Shown in pieces: positions 8,807 to 17,129 of a stretch of DNA of 64,000 nucleotides (the first letter of the stretch is position 1; each line of letters starts with the position of its first letter). Where the stretch lies: assembly GCF_011762195.1 (NCBI RefSeq), contig NZ_JAASQK010000008.1:62001-126000 (forward strand), in the 5' to 3' direction. Both the position numbers and the translations under genes were made by a program. Below the pieces are notes generated by a model, which did no database searches, had not been told where the DNA came from, and saw nothing but the letters and a program-made list of their open reading frames with translations. This DNA comes from Sphingomonas oligoaromativorans (GTDB lineage Bacteria; Pseudomonadota; Alphaproteobacteria; Sphingomonadales; Sphingomonadaceae).

Positions 8807-9912
8807 CCAAGACCGACTCCAAGGGCGAGGACGTCCGCCAGTTCAAGGTAGCCCCCGACGACGACGGCATCCGCCTCGATCGCTGGTTCAAGCGCCATAT
8901 GCCGGATGCCAGCTTCAACATCGTGTCGCGCTGGGCGCGCACGGGGCAGCTCCGCGTCGACGGCAAGCGCGCGGCGCCGGGCGATCGCGTCGAGCAGGGG
9001 CAGATCATCCGCGTGCCCCCGCTGGAGGCCCCCGCCCCCGACAAGGCGAAGCCCAGGCGCGAGCGCAAGCCGCTCTCCGCCGACGAGACCGAGTTCGCGC
9101 AGAGCCTCGTGATCCACAGGGATGACGCCGCGATCGTCATCAACAAGCCGCCTGGCCTCGCGACGCAGGGCGGCACCAAGACCGAGCGTCATGTCGACGG
9201 CCTGCTCGACGCGCTCCAGTTCGAGAGCGAGGGGCGGCCGAAGCTGGTCCACCGGCTCGACAAGGATACGTCGGGCGCGCTGCTGATCGCCCGCAACGCG
9301 CGCGCCGCCGCCTTCTTCGCCAAGAGCTTCTCCAGCCGCACGGCACGGAAGGTCTATTGGGCGATCATCGCCGGCGTGCCCTCGATCGAGGAGGGGCTGA
9401 TCGAGCTGCCCATCGCCAAGCAGCCCGGCACCGGCGGCGAGAAGATGTATGTCGACGAGAAGGAGGGTTCGCCGTCGCGCACGCGCTATCGCGTGATCGA
9501 GCGCGCCGGCAACCGCGCCGCCTTCGTCGAGCTGCATCCGCTGACCGGCCGCACCCACCAGCTCCGCGTCCATATGGCGGCGATCGGCCATCCGATCGTC
9601 GGCGACGGCAAATATGGCGGGCAGGAATCCTTCCTGACCGGGGGCGTCAGCCGCAAGATGCACCTCCATGCCCGTCGCATCAAAATCGATCATCCCGATG
9701 GCGGCCAGATCGACATCCGCGCCGAGCTGCCCACCCATTTCGCGGACAGTCTGAAGCATCTCGGCTTCGATCCGGCGCTGGGCGATGCGCTGCCGATCGA
9801 CGAGATGAAATTCTCCGAGACGCCCGAGGGCAAGCGCCGCGCCGCCACCCATGCCGCCAAGGATCGCCGCAAGGAGCGCAAGGGCGAGCGTCGCGGCCGC
9901 GGGCGCGGCTGA
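8803..9912 (+). CDS. RluC/RluD-family 23S rRNA pseudouridine synthase
   Basis: A 369-residue enzyme. The N terminus is an S4-like RNA-binding domain (RLDRWFKRHMPDASFN...WARTGQLRVDGKR). It is followed by the RsuA/RluA catalytic domain with HRLDKDTSGALLIARN, where the Asp is the nucleophile. RTHQLRVHMAAIGHPIVGD is the other conserved block. The tail is strongly basic (KRRAATHAAKDRRKERKGERR), as in many alphaproteobacterial RluC proteins. It isomerises uridine to pseudouridine in 23S rRNA; whether it is RluC or RluD cannot be settled here. It overlaps crcB by four bases and the next gene by one. Confidence 0.9.
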   Translation: MTKTDSKGEDVRQFKVAPDDDGIRLDRWFKRHMPDASFNIVSRWARTGQLRVDGKRAAPGDRVEQGQIIRVPPLEAPAPDKAKPRRERKPLSADETEFAQSLVIHRDDAAIVINKPPGLATQGGTKTERHVDGLLDALQFESEGRPKLVHRLDKDTSGALLIARNARAAAFFAKSFSSRTARKVYWAIIAGVPSIEEGLIELPIAKQPGTGGEKMYVDEKEGSPSRTRYRVIERAGNRAAFVELHPLTGRTHQLRVHMAAIGHPIVGDGKYGGQESFLTGGVSRKMHLHARRIKIDHPDGGQIDIRAELPTHFADSLKHLGFDPALGDALPIDEMKFSETPEGKRRAATHAAKDRRKERKGERRGRGRG

Positions 9913-10505
9913 TGCATCCCAACGCGGCCTTCCGCTGGGAGGAGGAAGCGGCGATGCGCGCCTTCGTCGCCGCACGCGGCTTCGCGACGCTGTGCGTGGG
10001 CGGGCCGGAAGGGCCGATCGTCGCCCATGCGCCGCTGATCGTCACGGCGGAGGGGCGGCTGCGCTTCCACCTCGCACGCGGCAACCGCATCACCCGCCAT
10101 CTCGACGGCGCGCATGGGGTGGCGAGCGTCACCGACGCCGATTTCTACGTCAGCCCGGACTGGTATGCCTCCGAGAATCAGGTGCCGACCTGGAACTATC
10201 TCGCAGTCGAGGTCGAGGGGCCGGTGACGGCGCTCGACGAGACGGCGCTCGCCGCGCAGGTCGAGGCGCTGAGCGATCATTTCGAGCGGGCGCTGGCGCC
10301 CAAGCCGGTGTGGACGCGCGACAAGATGCCGCCCGGCCGGTTCGAGGCGATGCTCAAGGCGATCCGGGGTTTCGAACTGACCCCCACCGCATGGCGCGGC
10401 ACCCGCAAGATGGGCCAGAACAAGGGGCCTGAGGATCGCGCCGCGTTGGCGCGGATGCTCGCCGCCACAGGCCGCGCGCGCGAGGCGGAGCTGATGGCGC
10501 GATGA
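9912..10505 (+). CDS. PaiB-family FMN-binding protein
   Basis: A 197-residue protein of the PaiB/FMN-binding negative regulator family. Typical features are the start MHPNAAFRWEE, the middle stretch YVSPDWYASENQVPTWNY (very conserved in PaiB), VEVEGPV, and the closing RGFELTPTAWRGTRKMGQNK. PaiB was first described in Bacillus as affecting sporulation and protease genes; the fold is a split-barrel flavin-binding domain. A regulatory role here is not shown by the sequence. It starts within the stop codon of the pseudouridine synthase gene (TGATG), which suggests translational coupling. Confidence 0.87.
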   Translation: MHPNAAFRWEEEAAMRAFVAARGFATLCVGGPEGPIVAHAPLIVTAEGRLRFHLARGNRITRHLDGAHGVASVTDADFYVSPDWYASENQVPTWNYLAVEVEGPVTALDETALAAQVEALSDHFERALAPKPVWTRDKMPPGRFEAMLKAIRGFELTPTAWRGTRKMGQNKGPEDRAALARMLAATGRAREAELMAR

Positions 10506-11167
10506 CCAACCGCCTCGCCATCTTCGACTGCGACGGCACGCTGGTCGACAGCCAGGCGAACATCCACGCCGCAATGACCGCCTGCTTCGCCGAGGCCGGC
10601 CGGGCCGCGCCCGATCGCGCGGCGGTGCGCCGGATCGTCGGCCTGTCGCTCCCCGAGGCGATGCGCGCGCTGTTGCCGGATGCCGACGATGCGCACCACC
10701 ATGACCTCGCCGAAGGCTATAAGCGCTGCTTCCGGCGGATGCGCGAGCAGGGCGAGGTCGAGGAAGCGCTCTACGAGGGCATCGTCGAGACGCTCGACCG
10801 GCTGGAGGCGGACGGCTGGCTGCTCGGCGTCGCCACCGGCAAGTCGGACCGGGGCCTCAGGCTGGTACTCGAACATCACGGTCTGTTCCAGCGTTTCGTC
10901 ACGCTCCAGACCGCCGATCGCCACCCCTCCAAGCCCCATCCCTCGATGATCGAGCTGGCGATGGCGGAGGCGGGCGCGGATCGGCTTTCCACCGTGATGA
11001 TCGGCGACACCAGCTACGACATTCTGATGGCGCACAATGCCGGCGTGCGTGCGATCGGCGTCGCATGGGGTTATCATGAGCCGGCCGAGCTGCTGGCCGA
11101 GGGCGCCGATGTCGTCGCCCTCCATCCGTCCGAACTGCCCCTGCTCTGCTCGAGGGAGACCGCATGA
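10502..11167 (+). CDS. HAD-superfamily phosphatase, phosphoglycolate phosphatase-like
   Basis: A 221-residue HAD hydrolase with all motifs: FDCDGTLVDS (nucleophile and acid Asp), VATGKS (motif II), KPHP (motif III Lys) and MIGDTSYDI (motif IV). A helical C1 cap lies between motifs I and II. Such enzymes dephosphorylate small metabolites, for example 2-phosphoglycolate or nucleoside monophosphates; the substrate is not predictable. It overlaps its neighbours on both sides by ATGA, inside the crcB-to-ATP12 cassette. Confidence 0.9.
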   Translation: MTNRLAIFDCDGTLVDSQANIHAAMTACFAEAGRAAPDRAAVRRIVGLSLPEAMRALLPDADDAHHHDLAEGYKRCFRRMREQGEVEEALYEGIVETLDRLEADGWLLGVATGKSDRGLRLVLEHHGLFQRFVTLQTADRHPSKPHPSMIELAMAEAGADRLSTVMIGDTSYDILMAHNAGVRAIGVAWGYHEPAELLAEGADVVALHPSELPLLCSRETA

Positions 11168-11394
11168 CACCCGACCCCAAGGCCATCGACGACAAGCGCG
11201 CCCGCGATCGCTTCGCGGTGCTGACCGGGCTCAGGCTCGGCGGCGTGGTGCTGATGCTGCTCGGGCTGTGGATGATGCTGGGCGGTGCGCTCGGCGGCCG
11301 CTACGGCTTCGGCGGCGTGCTGTTCGTGGTCGGCCTGATCGAAACGATCGTGGTACCGAAGATGCTCGCGCGCCGCTGGCGGAGCCCGAAATGA
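11164..11394 (+). CDS. Small two-helix membrane protein
   Basis: A 76-residue protein with a charged N terminus (residues 1-20), two hydrophobic helices (about 22-40 and 47-63) separated by a Gly/Tyr turn, and a basic tail ARRWRSPK that by the positive-inside rule is probably cytoplasmic. It overlaps the HAD gene and the ATP12 gene by ATGA on each side, good evidence that it is a real translated gene. I do not recognise a characterised homologue. Confidence 0.75.
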   Translation: MTPDPKAIDDKRARDRFAVLTGLRLGGVVLMLLGLWMMLGGALGGRYGFGGVLFVVGLIETIVVPKMLARRWRSPK

Positions 11395-12083
11395 TCCCGC
11401 AGGCCAAGCGTTTCTGGAAGGACGTCACGGTCGAGAACCGCGCCATCCGCCTCGACGGCCGCGCGCTCAGGACGCCGGCCCGCGCCGAGCTGGTGCTGCC
11501 GACCGATGCGCTCGCCCACGCCGTCGCCGAGGAGTGGCGGCAGGTGGAGGGCGAGATCGATCCGCACACCATGCCGCTGACCGGCCTCGCCAACGCCGCG
11601 ATCGACCGCATCGCGCCCGACACCGCCGCCTTCGCCGCCGGCCTGGCGCGCTATGCCGAGGGCGACCTGCTCTGCTACCGCGCCTCGCACCCCACCGAGC
11701 TGACCGCGCGGCAGGGCGCGATGTGGGACGGCCCGCTCGACTGGGCGCGGGCGCGCTATGGCGTGGAGTTCCGCGTCACCGCCGGCATCGTCCATATCGC
11801 TCAGCCCGAGGAGACGGTGAAGCGTCTGGCGACGGCGGTTTCCGCGCGCGATGCCTTCCACCTCGCCGGCCTGTCGCCGCTCGTCACGCTATCCGGCTCG
11901 CTGGTGCTCGCGCTGGCGATCGCCGAGGGCGCGATGACCGAGCATGACGGGTGGGAGGCCGCCGAGCTGGACGATCTCTGGCAGGCCGAGCAATGGGGCG
12001 AGGACGTTCTCGCCACCGCCGCGCGCGAGGACAAGCGGCGCGATTTCCGCGCCGCCGCCCGCTTCCTCGGCCTGCTCGAATAA
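11391..12083 (+). CDS. ATP12-family F1-ATPase assembly chaperone
   Basis: A 230-residue protein of the ATP12 family, which binds the F1 alpha subunit and helps assemble the ATP synthase catalytic head in mitochondria and alphaproteobacteria. Visible family blocks are RFWKDVTVE near the start, IRLDGRALRTPAR, VAEEWRQVEGEIDPHTMPLT, the DLLCYRASHP turn, and a C-terminal helical half. ATG 11391 overlaps the previous stop as ATGA; the longer frame from 11037 is rejected. It is the last gene of the cassette and converges on a leftward membrane protein gene only 3 bases away. Confidence 0.9.
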   Translation: MIPQAKRFWKDVTVENRAIRLDGRALRTPARAELVLPTDALAHAVAEEWRQVEGEIDPHTMPLTGLANAAIDRIAPDTAAFAAGLARYAEGDLLCYRASHPTELTARQGAMWDGPLDWARARYGVEFRVTAGIVHIAQPEETVKRLATAVSARDAFHLAGLSPLVTLSGSLVLALAIAEGAMTEHDGWEAAELDDLWQAEQWGEDVLATAAREDKRRDFRAAARFLGLLE

Positions 12084-12086
12084 GGC

Positions 12087-12644
12087 TCAGGCGCGCGGCA
12101 CGAACCAGCGCGCGAGGATCAGCCCGCCGACGACCCAGCCGACAAGCTGAGACAGGCCGAGATAGATCCAGTAGCCCCACGGCATGTAGTAATTATACAC
12201 CGGTGCCGCGATGGTGAAGTAGAGCACCGTCGCCACGCCGGTCAGCACCACGATCCGCGCCCGGCTCGGGAAATCGAGCACGCGCGCCGCGATCGCGTGG
12301 AGCGCGAGGCCGAGCAGCAGCATCGTCGCGATCGACAGGATCAGGCCGACCACCAGCGAGCCCGTGTCCATCGACGCGAAACCGTGCGTGTTGAAGAAGA
12401 TCAGCGCCACCGGCCCGCGCCCGTGCAGCACCGTGCCCGCCGCGCTGTCCGGCCAGGGGACATAATAGGTGCCGGTGCCCGTCGCCGTGAGATTCTGCGC
12501 GAGCGCGGTCTGCACGGCGGCGTTCTGCGGATCGGGCGCGATGGTGAAGGGGATGCGCGACAGGAAAGGCAGCCCCCAGAAGATGAAGCCCACGAAGAAT
12601 TGCGCCAGCCCGCCCACGATGCTGCCGATCAGAATGCGGATCAT
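12087..12644 (-). CDS. Membrane protein of unknown function
   Basis: A 185-residue protein with about four membrane segments: an N-terminal helix (MIRILIGSIVGGLAQFFVGF), then a periplasmic stretch (around residues 35-80), then three helices in the C-terminal half. The ATG at 12644 has a strong RBS (GGAGGGG) just upstream, so the longer open frame from 12779 is rejected. The general shape resembles small conserved membrane proteins of proteobacteria, but I cannot name it. It converges with the ATP12 gene. Confidence 0.75.
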   Translation of the reverse strand: MIRILIGSIVGGLAQFFVGFIFWGLPFLSRIPFTIAPDPQNAAVQTALAQNLTATGTGTYYVPWPDSAAGTVLHGRGPVALIFFNTHGFASMDTGSLVVGLILSIATMLLLGLALHAIAARVLDFPSRARIVVLTGVATVLYFTIAAPVYNYYMPWGYWIYLGLSQLVGWVVGGLILARWFVPRA

Positions 12645-12741
12645 GTCCCCCTCCCCACCGTTGCCAGTCCAACTCCAACCACCGGATGGCCGAATGGTGC
12701 CGCAAGGGGCGAGGTCATTTCCCGCCCCCCGCGTCCACCCC

Positions 12742-13539
12742 TTATTGCCGGGCCAGCCTGTAGGTCGCGTGGCCGCCATGCTCGCGGTCGTCGACCGTCG
12801 CGGTCATCGTCTTGCCATCCGGCGAGACGGTGCCGGCGATCACCATCACCACCTTGCCGCCCCGCGTATCGGTTTCCTCGAAGGCGCGCGGGCCGGTCTT
12901 CTTCACGGCCGCGTGCGTGCCGCCGGTGTCGCCCTTGACCGGCACCGCCGGGCCGCCGAACTTCGCGGTATAGGACTGGCCGGTCGGCGTCGACATGGAG
13001 AACATGCCGCCCTGTTCCTTGAAGGTCAGCACGAGGCCGTTCTCCGAGAAGTTGGAGAGGCTCGTCGTCCGCCATGAGCCGGAAATGGCGTGCGATCCCG
13101 CCGGCCCCCTGGCGACGCGCGTCTGCGTGCCCTTGCCCGTCACCACCGCGCCGCTGGCAGCGGTCATGTCCTTGAAGCTGAAATCGAGCGTCCGCCCGTC
13201 GGCCGAGACACTGTTCGTGGACGAGACGACGGTCTTGGCGCCCTTGCGATCGGTCTCCACCACGGTGCGCGGATCGACCACCTTGATCGACACCGCATCA
13301 TAATAAGGATGGCCGGCGACCGAATGGAAGGCGCCATCGGCCTTCACCTTGAAGGCGGGCGCGCAGCTCCGGCACTCGTACACGCCGTCCTTGAGCAGGA
13401 AGACGTCGGGCTTCTCGGGCAGCTTGCTGGCACCGAGATCGATCTTCCAGGTTCCGTCGAACGGGCTTTCGGCCAGCGCCGGCGCGGCAACCACGAGCGG
13501 CGCGAACAGGCCGAGCAGCAGCATCCTCGTCATGGTCAT
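12742..13539 (-). CDS. Secreted beta-rich protein of unknown function
   Basis: A 265-residue protein with a signal peptide (MTMTRMLLLGLFAPLVVAAP, cut near ALA-ES). The mature part begins SPFDGTWKID and contains repeated beta-strand blocks, with a CRSC pair near residue 55. The style (...GTWKIDLGASKLPEKPD..., DGRTLDFSF, DGKTMTATV) is that of exported lipocalin-like or beta-barrel small proteins common in sphingomonads and acidobacteria. ATG 13539 sits right after GGAGGAGGA; ATG 13533 has better spacing and is a possible alternative. The function is unknown. It is divergent from msrB. Confidence 0.75.
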   Translation of the reverse strand: MTMTRMLLLGLFAPLVVAAPALAESPFDGTWKIDLGASKLPEKPDVFLLKDGVYECRSCAPAFKVKADGAFHSVAGHPYYDAVSIKVVDPRTVVETDRKGAKTVVSSTNSVSADGRTLDFSFKDMTAASGAVVTGKGTQTRVARGPAGSHAISGSWRTTSLSNFSENGLVLTFKEQGGMFSMSTPTGQSYTAKFGGPAVPVKGDTGGTHAAVKKTGPRAFEETDTRGGKVVMVIAGTVSPDGKTMTATVDDREHGGHATYRLARQ

Positions 13540-13670
13540 TTCCTCCTCCTCGGATGAGGCTTGGAAACGCGGACGCAACGAATTGCGATCGATGGCGTAG
13601 GCGCATGGCGGCGAACGGTCAAATCGGCGGAAGCTGTAACCCGCGGCACGCGCCATTCGTATAAGAGAGC

Positions 13671-14192
13671 ATGACGGAGATATCCTCCCCCCGCCTCGAT
13701 CGCCGCGCCTTTCTCGGCCTCGCCACCACCGTCGCCGCCGGCGCGCTGGCGTGGCGGCTGGGCTCGGGCGGCGAGGCCGGCGCCATCGCCGCGACGCCCG
13801 CGCCCTTCCAGCTTCCCGACGCCGAATGGCGTAAGCGCCTGTCGCCGCAAGCCTATGCGGTGCTGCGCCAGGGATCGACCGAATATCCCTTCACCAGCCC
13901 GCTCAACGACGAGCATCGCAAGGGCGTGTTCGCCTGCGCGGGCTGTGCGCTGCCGCTTTATGCCTCGTCGACCAAGTTCGACAGCCACACCGGCTGGCCG
14001 AGCTTCTATGACCATCTCCCCCATGCGATCGGCGAGCGGGTGGACCGCTCGATCGGCGAGGAACGGACCGAAGTCCATTGCGCGCGCTGCGGCGGGCATC
14101 TCGGCCATGTGTTCGAGGACGGCCCGCCCCCGACGGGGCTGCGTTACTGCATGAACGGCGTGGCGATGCGCTTCGTGCCCGCTCAGGCCTGA
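13671..14192 (+). CDS. msrB: Peptide-methionine (R)-S-oxide reductase MsrB, Tat-exported
   Basis: A 173-residue MsrB that repairs methionine-R-sulfoxide in proteins. The N terminus has a twin-arginine motif (DRRAFLG) and a hydrophobic segment, so it probably acts in the periplasm. The catalytic domain shows the zinc-binding CAGC and CARC pairs, HTGWPSFYD, GHLGHVFEDGP, and the catalytic cysteine in LRYCMNG. A second resolving cysteine in the usual position is not obvious. A weak -10-like TATAAG lies just upstream of the start. The 3' end overlaps the convergent VOC-like gene by 10 bases. Confidence 0.93.
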   Translation: MTEISSPRLDRRAFLGLATTVAAGALAWRLGSGGEAGAIAATPAPFQLPDAEWRKRLSPQAYAVLRQGSTEYPFTSPLNDEHRKGVFACAGCALPLYASSTKFDSHTGWPSFYDHLPHAIGERVDRSIGEERTEVHCARCGGHLGHVFEDGPPPTGLRYCMNGVAMRFVPAQA

Positions 14193-14683
14193 GCGAGAAC
14201 CGCCGCCTCCATCGCCGCCCGCCGCGCCGCCAGCATCCCGCGCCAGTTGGGGATGCTCATCGCGGCCAGATATTCGGCCTGCATCTCGGGCGTGAGGATC
14301 TCCATCATCTGGCGACCCTCGATCCACAGCTCGATCACGCCGAAGACGCCGCCGCGCTTGCGATATTTGGCGGGCCACCCCTCCCGCGCGGCGATCGCCA
14401 GCACCGCCGGTTGATCGAGCGGCGTCGCGATCGCGGCGTGGGTGGCGGTGAAGGCGTCGGCGCCACTCGCCTCGCCGGTGGCATCGGCATCGCCCTCGAC
14501 CTCGCGCAGCACGGTGCCGAGCGGATAGACCTCCATGGCGGTACCGCGATCATCCCCGGCGATGGCGATCCAGCCATTGTCGGACACCGGAGGAAAGGGC
14601 TCGGCCGCCCCGCCCCAAAGTTCGGCGATGACATGAGCGACATGGCGCGGATCGCGCGCGGCAATGGAGAGGTGGAACAGCAT
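14183..14683 (-). CDS. VOC/glyoxalase-fold-like protein
   Basis: A 166-residue protein beginning MLFHLSIAARDPRHVA, a start typical of vicinal oxygen chelate domains. It has an ALAELWGG-type helix (VIAELWGG), then AMEVYPLGTVL and a C-terminal segment EILTPEMQAEYL. Metal ligands expected of an active VOC enzyme are only partly visible (an early His and a late Glu), so the catalytic role is open. It is convergent with msrB and overlaps it by 10 bases. Family level only. Confidence 0.6.
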   Translation of the reverse strand: MLFHLSIAARDPRHVAHVIAELWGGAAEPFPPVSDNGWIAIAGDDRGTAMEVYPLGTVLREVEGDADATGEASGADAFTATHAAIATPLDQPAVLAIAAREGWPAKYRKRGGVFGVIELWIEGRQMMEILTPEMQAEYLAAMSIPNWRGMLAARRAAMEAAVLAQA

Positions 14684-14790
14684 CCTTCGGTCCCTCGGCG
14701 ACGGATATCACAGGACTCGAACGCACGCTGGCAGGAGTGTCGCACAGGATTGCGGCGATGGGTAGCGGCGCTTCCAACATCGCCGCCCCA

Positions 14791-14844
14791 GCGCCATCGT
14801 CGTCGTCCCAGTGCCATCATCGTCGTCCCAGCGAAGGCTGGGAC
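14791..14844. repeat. Two-copy 20-bp tandem repeat ending in a perfect palindrome
   Basis: Two near-identical 20-bp units (GCGCCATCGTCGTCGTCCCA, then GTGCCATCATCGTCGTCCCA) run into a perfect 8-bp hairpin GTCCCAGC-GAAG-GCTGGGAC at 14825-14844. The hairpin is of the REP-like type seen in sphingomonad intergenic DNA. It lies just downstream of the GIY-YIG remnant. Confidence 0.65.
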
Positions 14845-14858
14845 CGATCTCTGCCTCG

Positions 14859-14954
14859 TCAGGCGTTGAGCGTGAGGAAGAGATCCTCCCATCCGGGATT
14901 GGTCCGGCCGATCAGATCGAGTTTCCATTTCCGCTGCCAGGCCTTCAGCGCCTT
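14859..14954 (-). pseudogene. Remnant of a GIY-YIG nuclease-like gene (C-terminal end only)
   Basis: Just after the response regulator stop, the minus strand encodes KALKAWQRKWKLDL, followed by NPGWEDLF and a stop. This matches the C-terminal end of small GIY-YIG domain proteins (typically ...KKWRRxWKxxLIExxNPxWxDL). The rest of the domain, including the GIY and YIG strands and the catalytic Arg and Glu, is absent; the preceding 73 bases give a low-complexity Ala/Val stretch. An open frame of 64 codons overlapping the regulator gene could still be translated, but no RBS is clear. It is adjacent to a REP-like palindrome. Confidence 0.55.
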
Positions 14955-15027
14955 GACGGGATGGCCCAAGGCAAAGGCCACCACCACGAACGCGGCGGCG
15001 GCCTTTGCTGCCCGATAATGCCCCGCC

Positions 15028-15834
15028 TTAGTGAACGAAGCGGGCGACCACATCCTTGTAGCTGCGCGACACCTTCACCTGCGCGCCGCTCTCCAGCACG
15101 AGGAAGCATTCGCCGTTGGTGTGCGGCTTCACCTGACGCACCAGATCGAGGTTCACGATCGTCGAGCGATGGACGCGCTGGAAGCGGCGCGGATCGAGGC
15201 GCTTCTCCAGGAACTTCATCGTCTCGCGCAGGATCAGCGTGTTGTCGCCGGTGTAGATGCACATATAATCGCCGGCCGCGTCGATGCGCTCGATCGAGTC
15301 CACGTCCACGCGGAAGATCTGCCCGCGATCCTTGATGTTGATGAGCTTCTCGTAACGGTTGGCGGCGGGGCCTTCATCGGCCGCACCGTCGACGATCGCC
15401 TCGGCGGCCTCGGGCGCGTGCTCGGCCAGCGCTTCCTTGAGGCGACCCGCCTCCTCGACGCCCTTGCGCTCGGAGAGGCGCTGGCGGACGCGGTCGAGCG
15501 TGTCGGCCAGCCGCTCCTCCTCCACCGGCTTCATCAGATAGTCGGTCGCCTGCGCCTCGAAGGCGCGGATCGCGTGATCCGAATAGGCCGTCACGAACAC
15601 GAACAGCGGCGGCTCGACCTCCATGAGGCCCTGAATGACCGAGAAGCCATCGAAACCGGGCATCTGGATATCGAGGAAGACGAGATCAGGCTTGTGCGTC
15701 TTGATCGAGCGGATCGCCTCGCGTCCATTGAGGCAGGTATCGATGATCTCGACATCTTCGTGACGCTGCAATCTCAGTTGCAGCCCCTGGATCGCCAGCG
15801 GCTCGTCGTCCACCAGGATCGTCCGTATCGTCAT
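15028..15834 (-). CDS. LytTR-family response regulator
   Basis: A 268-residue regulator. The N-terminal receiver domain (about 1-120) has the acidic pair VDDEP, the phospho-acceptor in LVFLDIQMPG, and the conserved TAYSDHAIRAF and K in DYLMKPV. The C-terminal LytTR DNA-binding domain (about 165-268) shows RGQIFRVDVDSIERIDAAGDY, RFQRVHRSTIVNLD and VSRSYKDVV. It would be phosphorylated by the adjacent histidine kinase and bind direct repeats in target promoters. Its start overlaps the kinase stop by ATGA, so the pair is one transcript. Targets are unknown. Confidence 0.93.
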   Translation of the reverse strand: MTIRTILVDDEPLAIQGLQLRLQRHEDVEIIDTCLNGREAIRSIKTHKPDLVFLDIQMPGFDGFSVIQGLMEVEPPLFVFVTAYSDHAIRAFEAQATDYLMKPVEEERLADTLDRVRQRLSERKGVEEAGRLKEALAEHAPEAAEAIVDGAADEGPAANRYEKLINIKDRGQIFRVDVDSIERIDAAGDYMCIYTGDNTLILRETMKFLEKRLDPRRFQRVHRSTIVNLDLVRQVKPHTNGECFLVLESGAQVKVSRSYKDVVARFVH

Positions 15835-16922
15835 GCCGTCTCCTTGGGCTCCGTTTCATATGGAACCTCGATCGTCACCGCAAAGCCGCCAGCCGCACCC
15901 GGCTGGGCCTCGAAGCGCTGCCGCTGGCCATAGGCCTGCGTCAGCCGGTCGCGGATATTCGCGAGGCCCACACCCGTGGAGTAGGTGGTCCGTGGCTGCG
16001 TCTCGTTCAACCCTGGGCCGGTATCGGTCACGCTGATCTGCACGCGATCCCCGATCAGCCGAGCCGAAACGGCGATATCCGCCCCTTCTTCCTGCGGCGT
16101 GACGGCATATTTGATCGCATTCTCGACCAGCGGTTGCAGCAGCAGCGAGGGCAGACGGGTGCCCGCCGCCGCCGGCTCGATGTCGAAATGCGGCCGCAGC
16201 CGATCCTCGAACCGCATCTTCTCGATCTCGAGATAGAGCTTCAGCGTCTCGACCTCCTGCGCCAGCGTGACCTGCGCCGTGGGCTCGTTCACCAACGTAT
16301 AGCGCAGAAAGCCCGACAAACGCGAGAGCATCAGATTCGCCCGGTCGGTCTGCTTCAGCAGCACCAGCGTCGAGATCGAATTGAGCGTGTTGAACAGGAA
16401 GTGCGGATTGAGCTGATAGCGCAGCATCGCGAGCTGCGCCGCCGAGGCCTGCCCTTCCAGCCGCTGGAGCTGGTCGGTCTGCTGCTCCAGCTTCAGATAG
16501 AAGTTGATCGCGTAATACAGCGCGCTCCACGCGCCCAGCACCGCGAAATCGAGCAGGATCGCGCCCAGGAACTGCGCGCCTTCCGGCCGGGTGCCGGGGT
16601 GATAGAAAGTGGCGTTCGCCCACACCTCGATCGTCGAGAAGGCCGCCGACGAGACCAGCAGCAGCGCGATCGAGATGCTCCACGTCCAGAACGGCCGCGC
16701 GGTGATGAGCTTGCGGAACGCCGCCCCCATCAGCAGCGTCAGCGAATAACCGGTCGCCGTTGCCAGCGCGGTCGGCACGATGAACAGCAGGCCCATGTTG
16801 TTGGCCACGCCGCCCAGCGAGCGGAGCAGGAAATAGCCCAGCCATCCCGCCGACTGGAGCAGCCAGAAGGCACGATTCTTGTCGTCGAAGAAGGGCTTGG
16901 GAGTGCGGCCGGTTCGCGCCAT
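15831..16922 (-). CDS. LytS/YehU-type sensor histidine kinase
   Basis: A 363-residue membrane kinase. The first 150 residues hold about four hydrophobic segments. They are followed by a short coiled stretch (LEQQTDQLQRLEGQ) and the His_kinase domain with the phospho-acceptor box YQLNPHFLFNTLNS. The ATPase half shows LQPLVENAIKYA (N box), DTGPGLNE (G1) and TGVGLANIRDRL (G2). Together with the next gene it forms a two-component system of the LytS/LytR class, which in various bacteria senses cell envelope state or carboxylates. The signal here is not predictable. Confidence 0.92.
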   Translation of the reverse strand: MARTGRTPKPFFDDKNRAFWLLQSAGWLGYFLLRSLGGVANNMGLLFIVPTALATATGYSLTLLMGAAFRKLITARPFWTWSISIALLLVSSAAFSTIEVWANATFYHPGTRPEGAQFLGAILLDFAVLGAWSALYYAINFYLKLEQQTDQLQRLEGQASAAQLAMLRYQLNPHFLFNTLNSISTLVLLKQTDRANLMLSRLSGFLRYTLVNEPTAQVTLAQEVETLKLYLEIEKMRFEDRLRPHFDIEPAAAGTRLPSLLLQPLVENAIKYAVTPQEEGADIAVSARLIGDRVQISVTDTGPGLNETQPRTTYSTGVGLANIRDRLTQAYGQRQRFEAQPGAAGGFAVTIEVPYETEPKETA

Positions 16923-17129
16923 AGGGCGACACCTCTAGCCGGAAACGACAGGCGGTAGAAGCCGCCTGCGCCATCCTTCGTCGCCGCGACGCGATAGAGC
17001 GTGAAAATGCCGCCGGGGCCGCGCGCAATTAAGCAATCCTTAACCTTGAAAGCGCGAACGCAAACGCTTCCGGCATGATAGGATTGCCGTTCGCGGGCGG
17101 GTTGCGATGTCGGTTCTGGGACGCACGGA

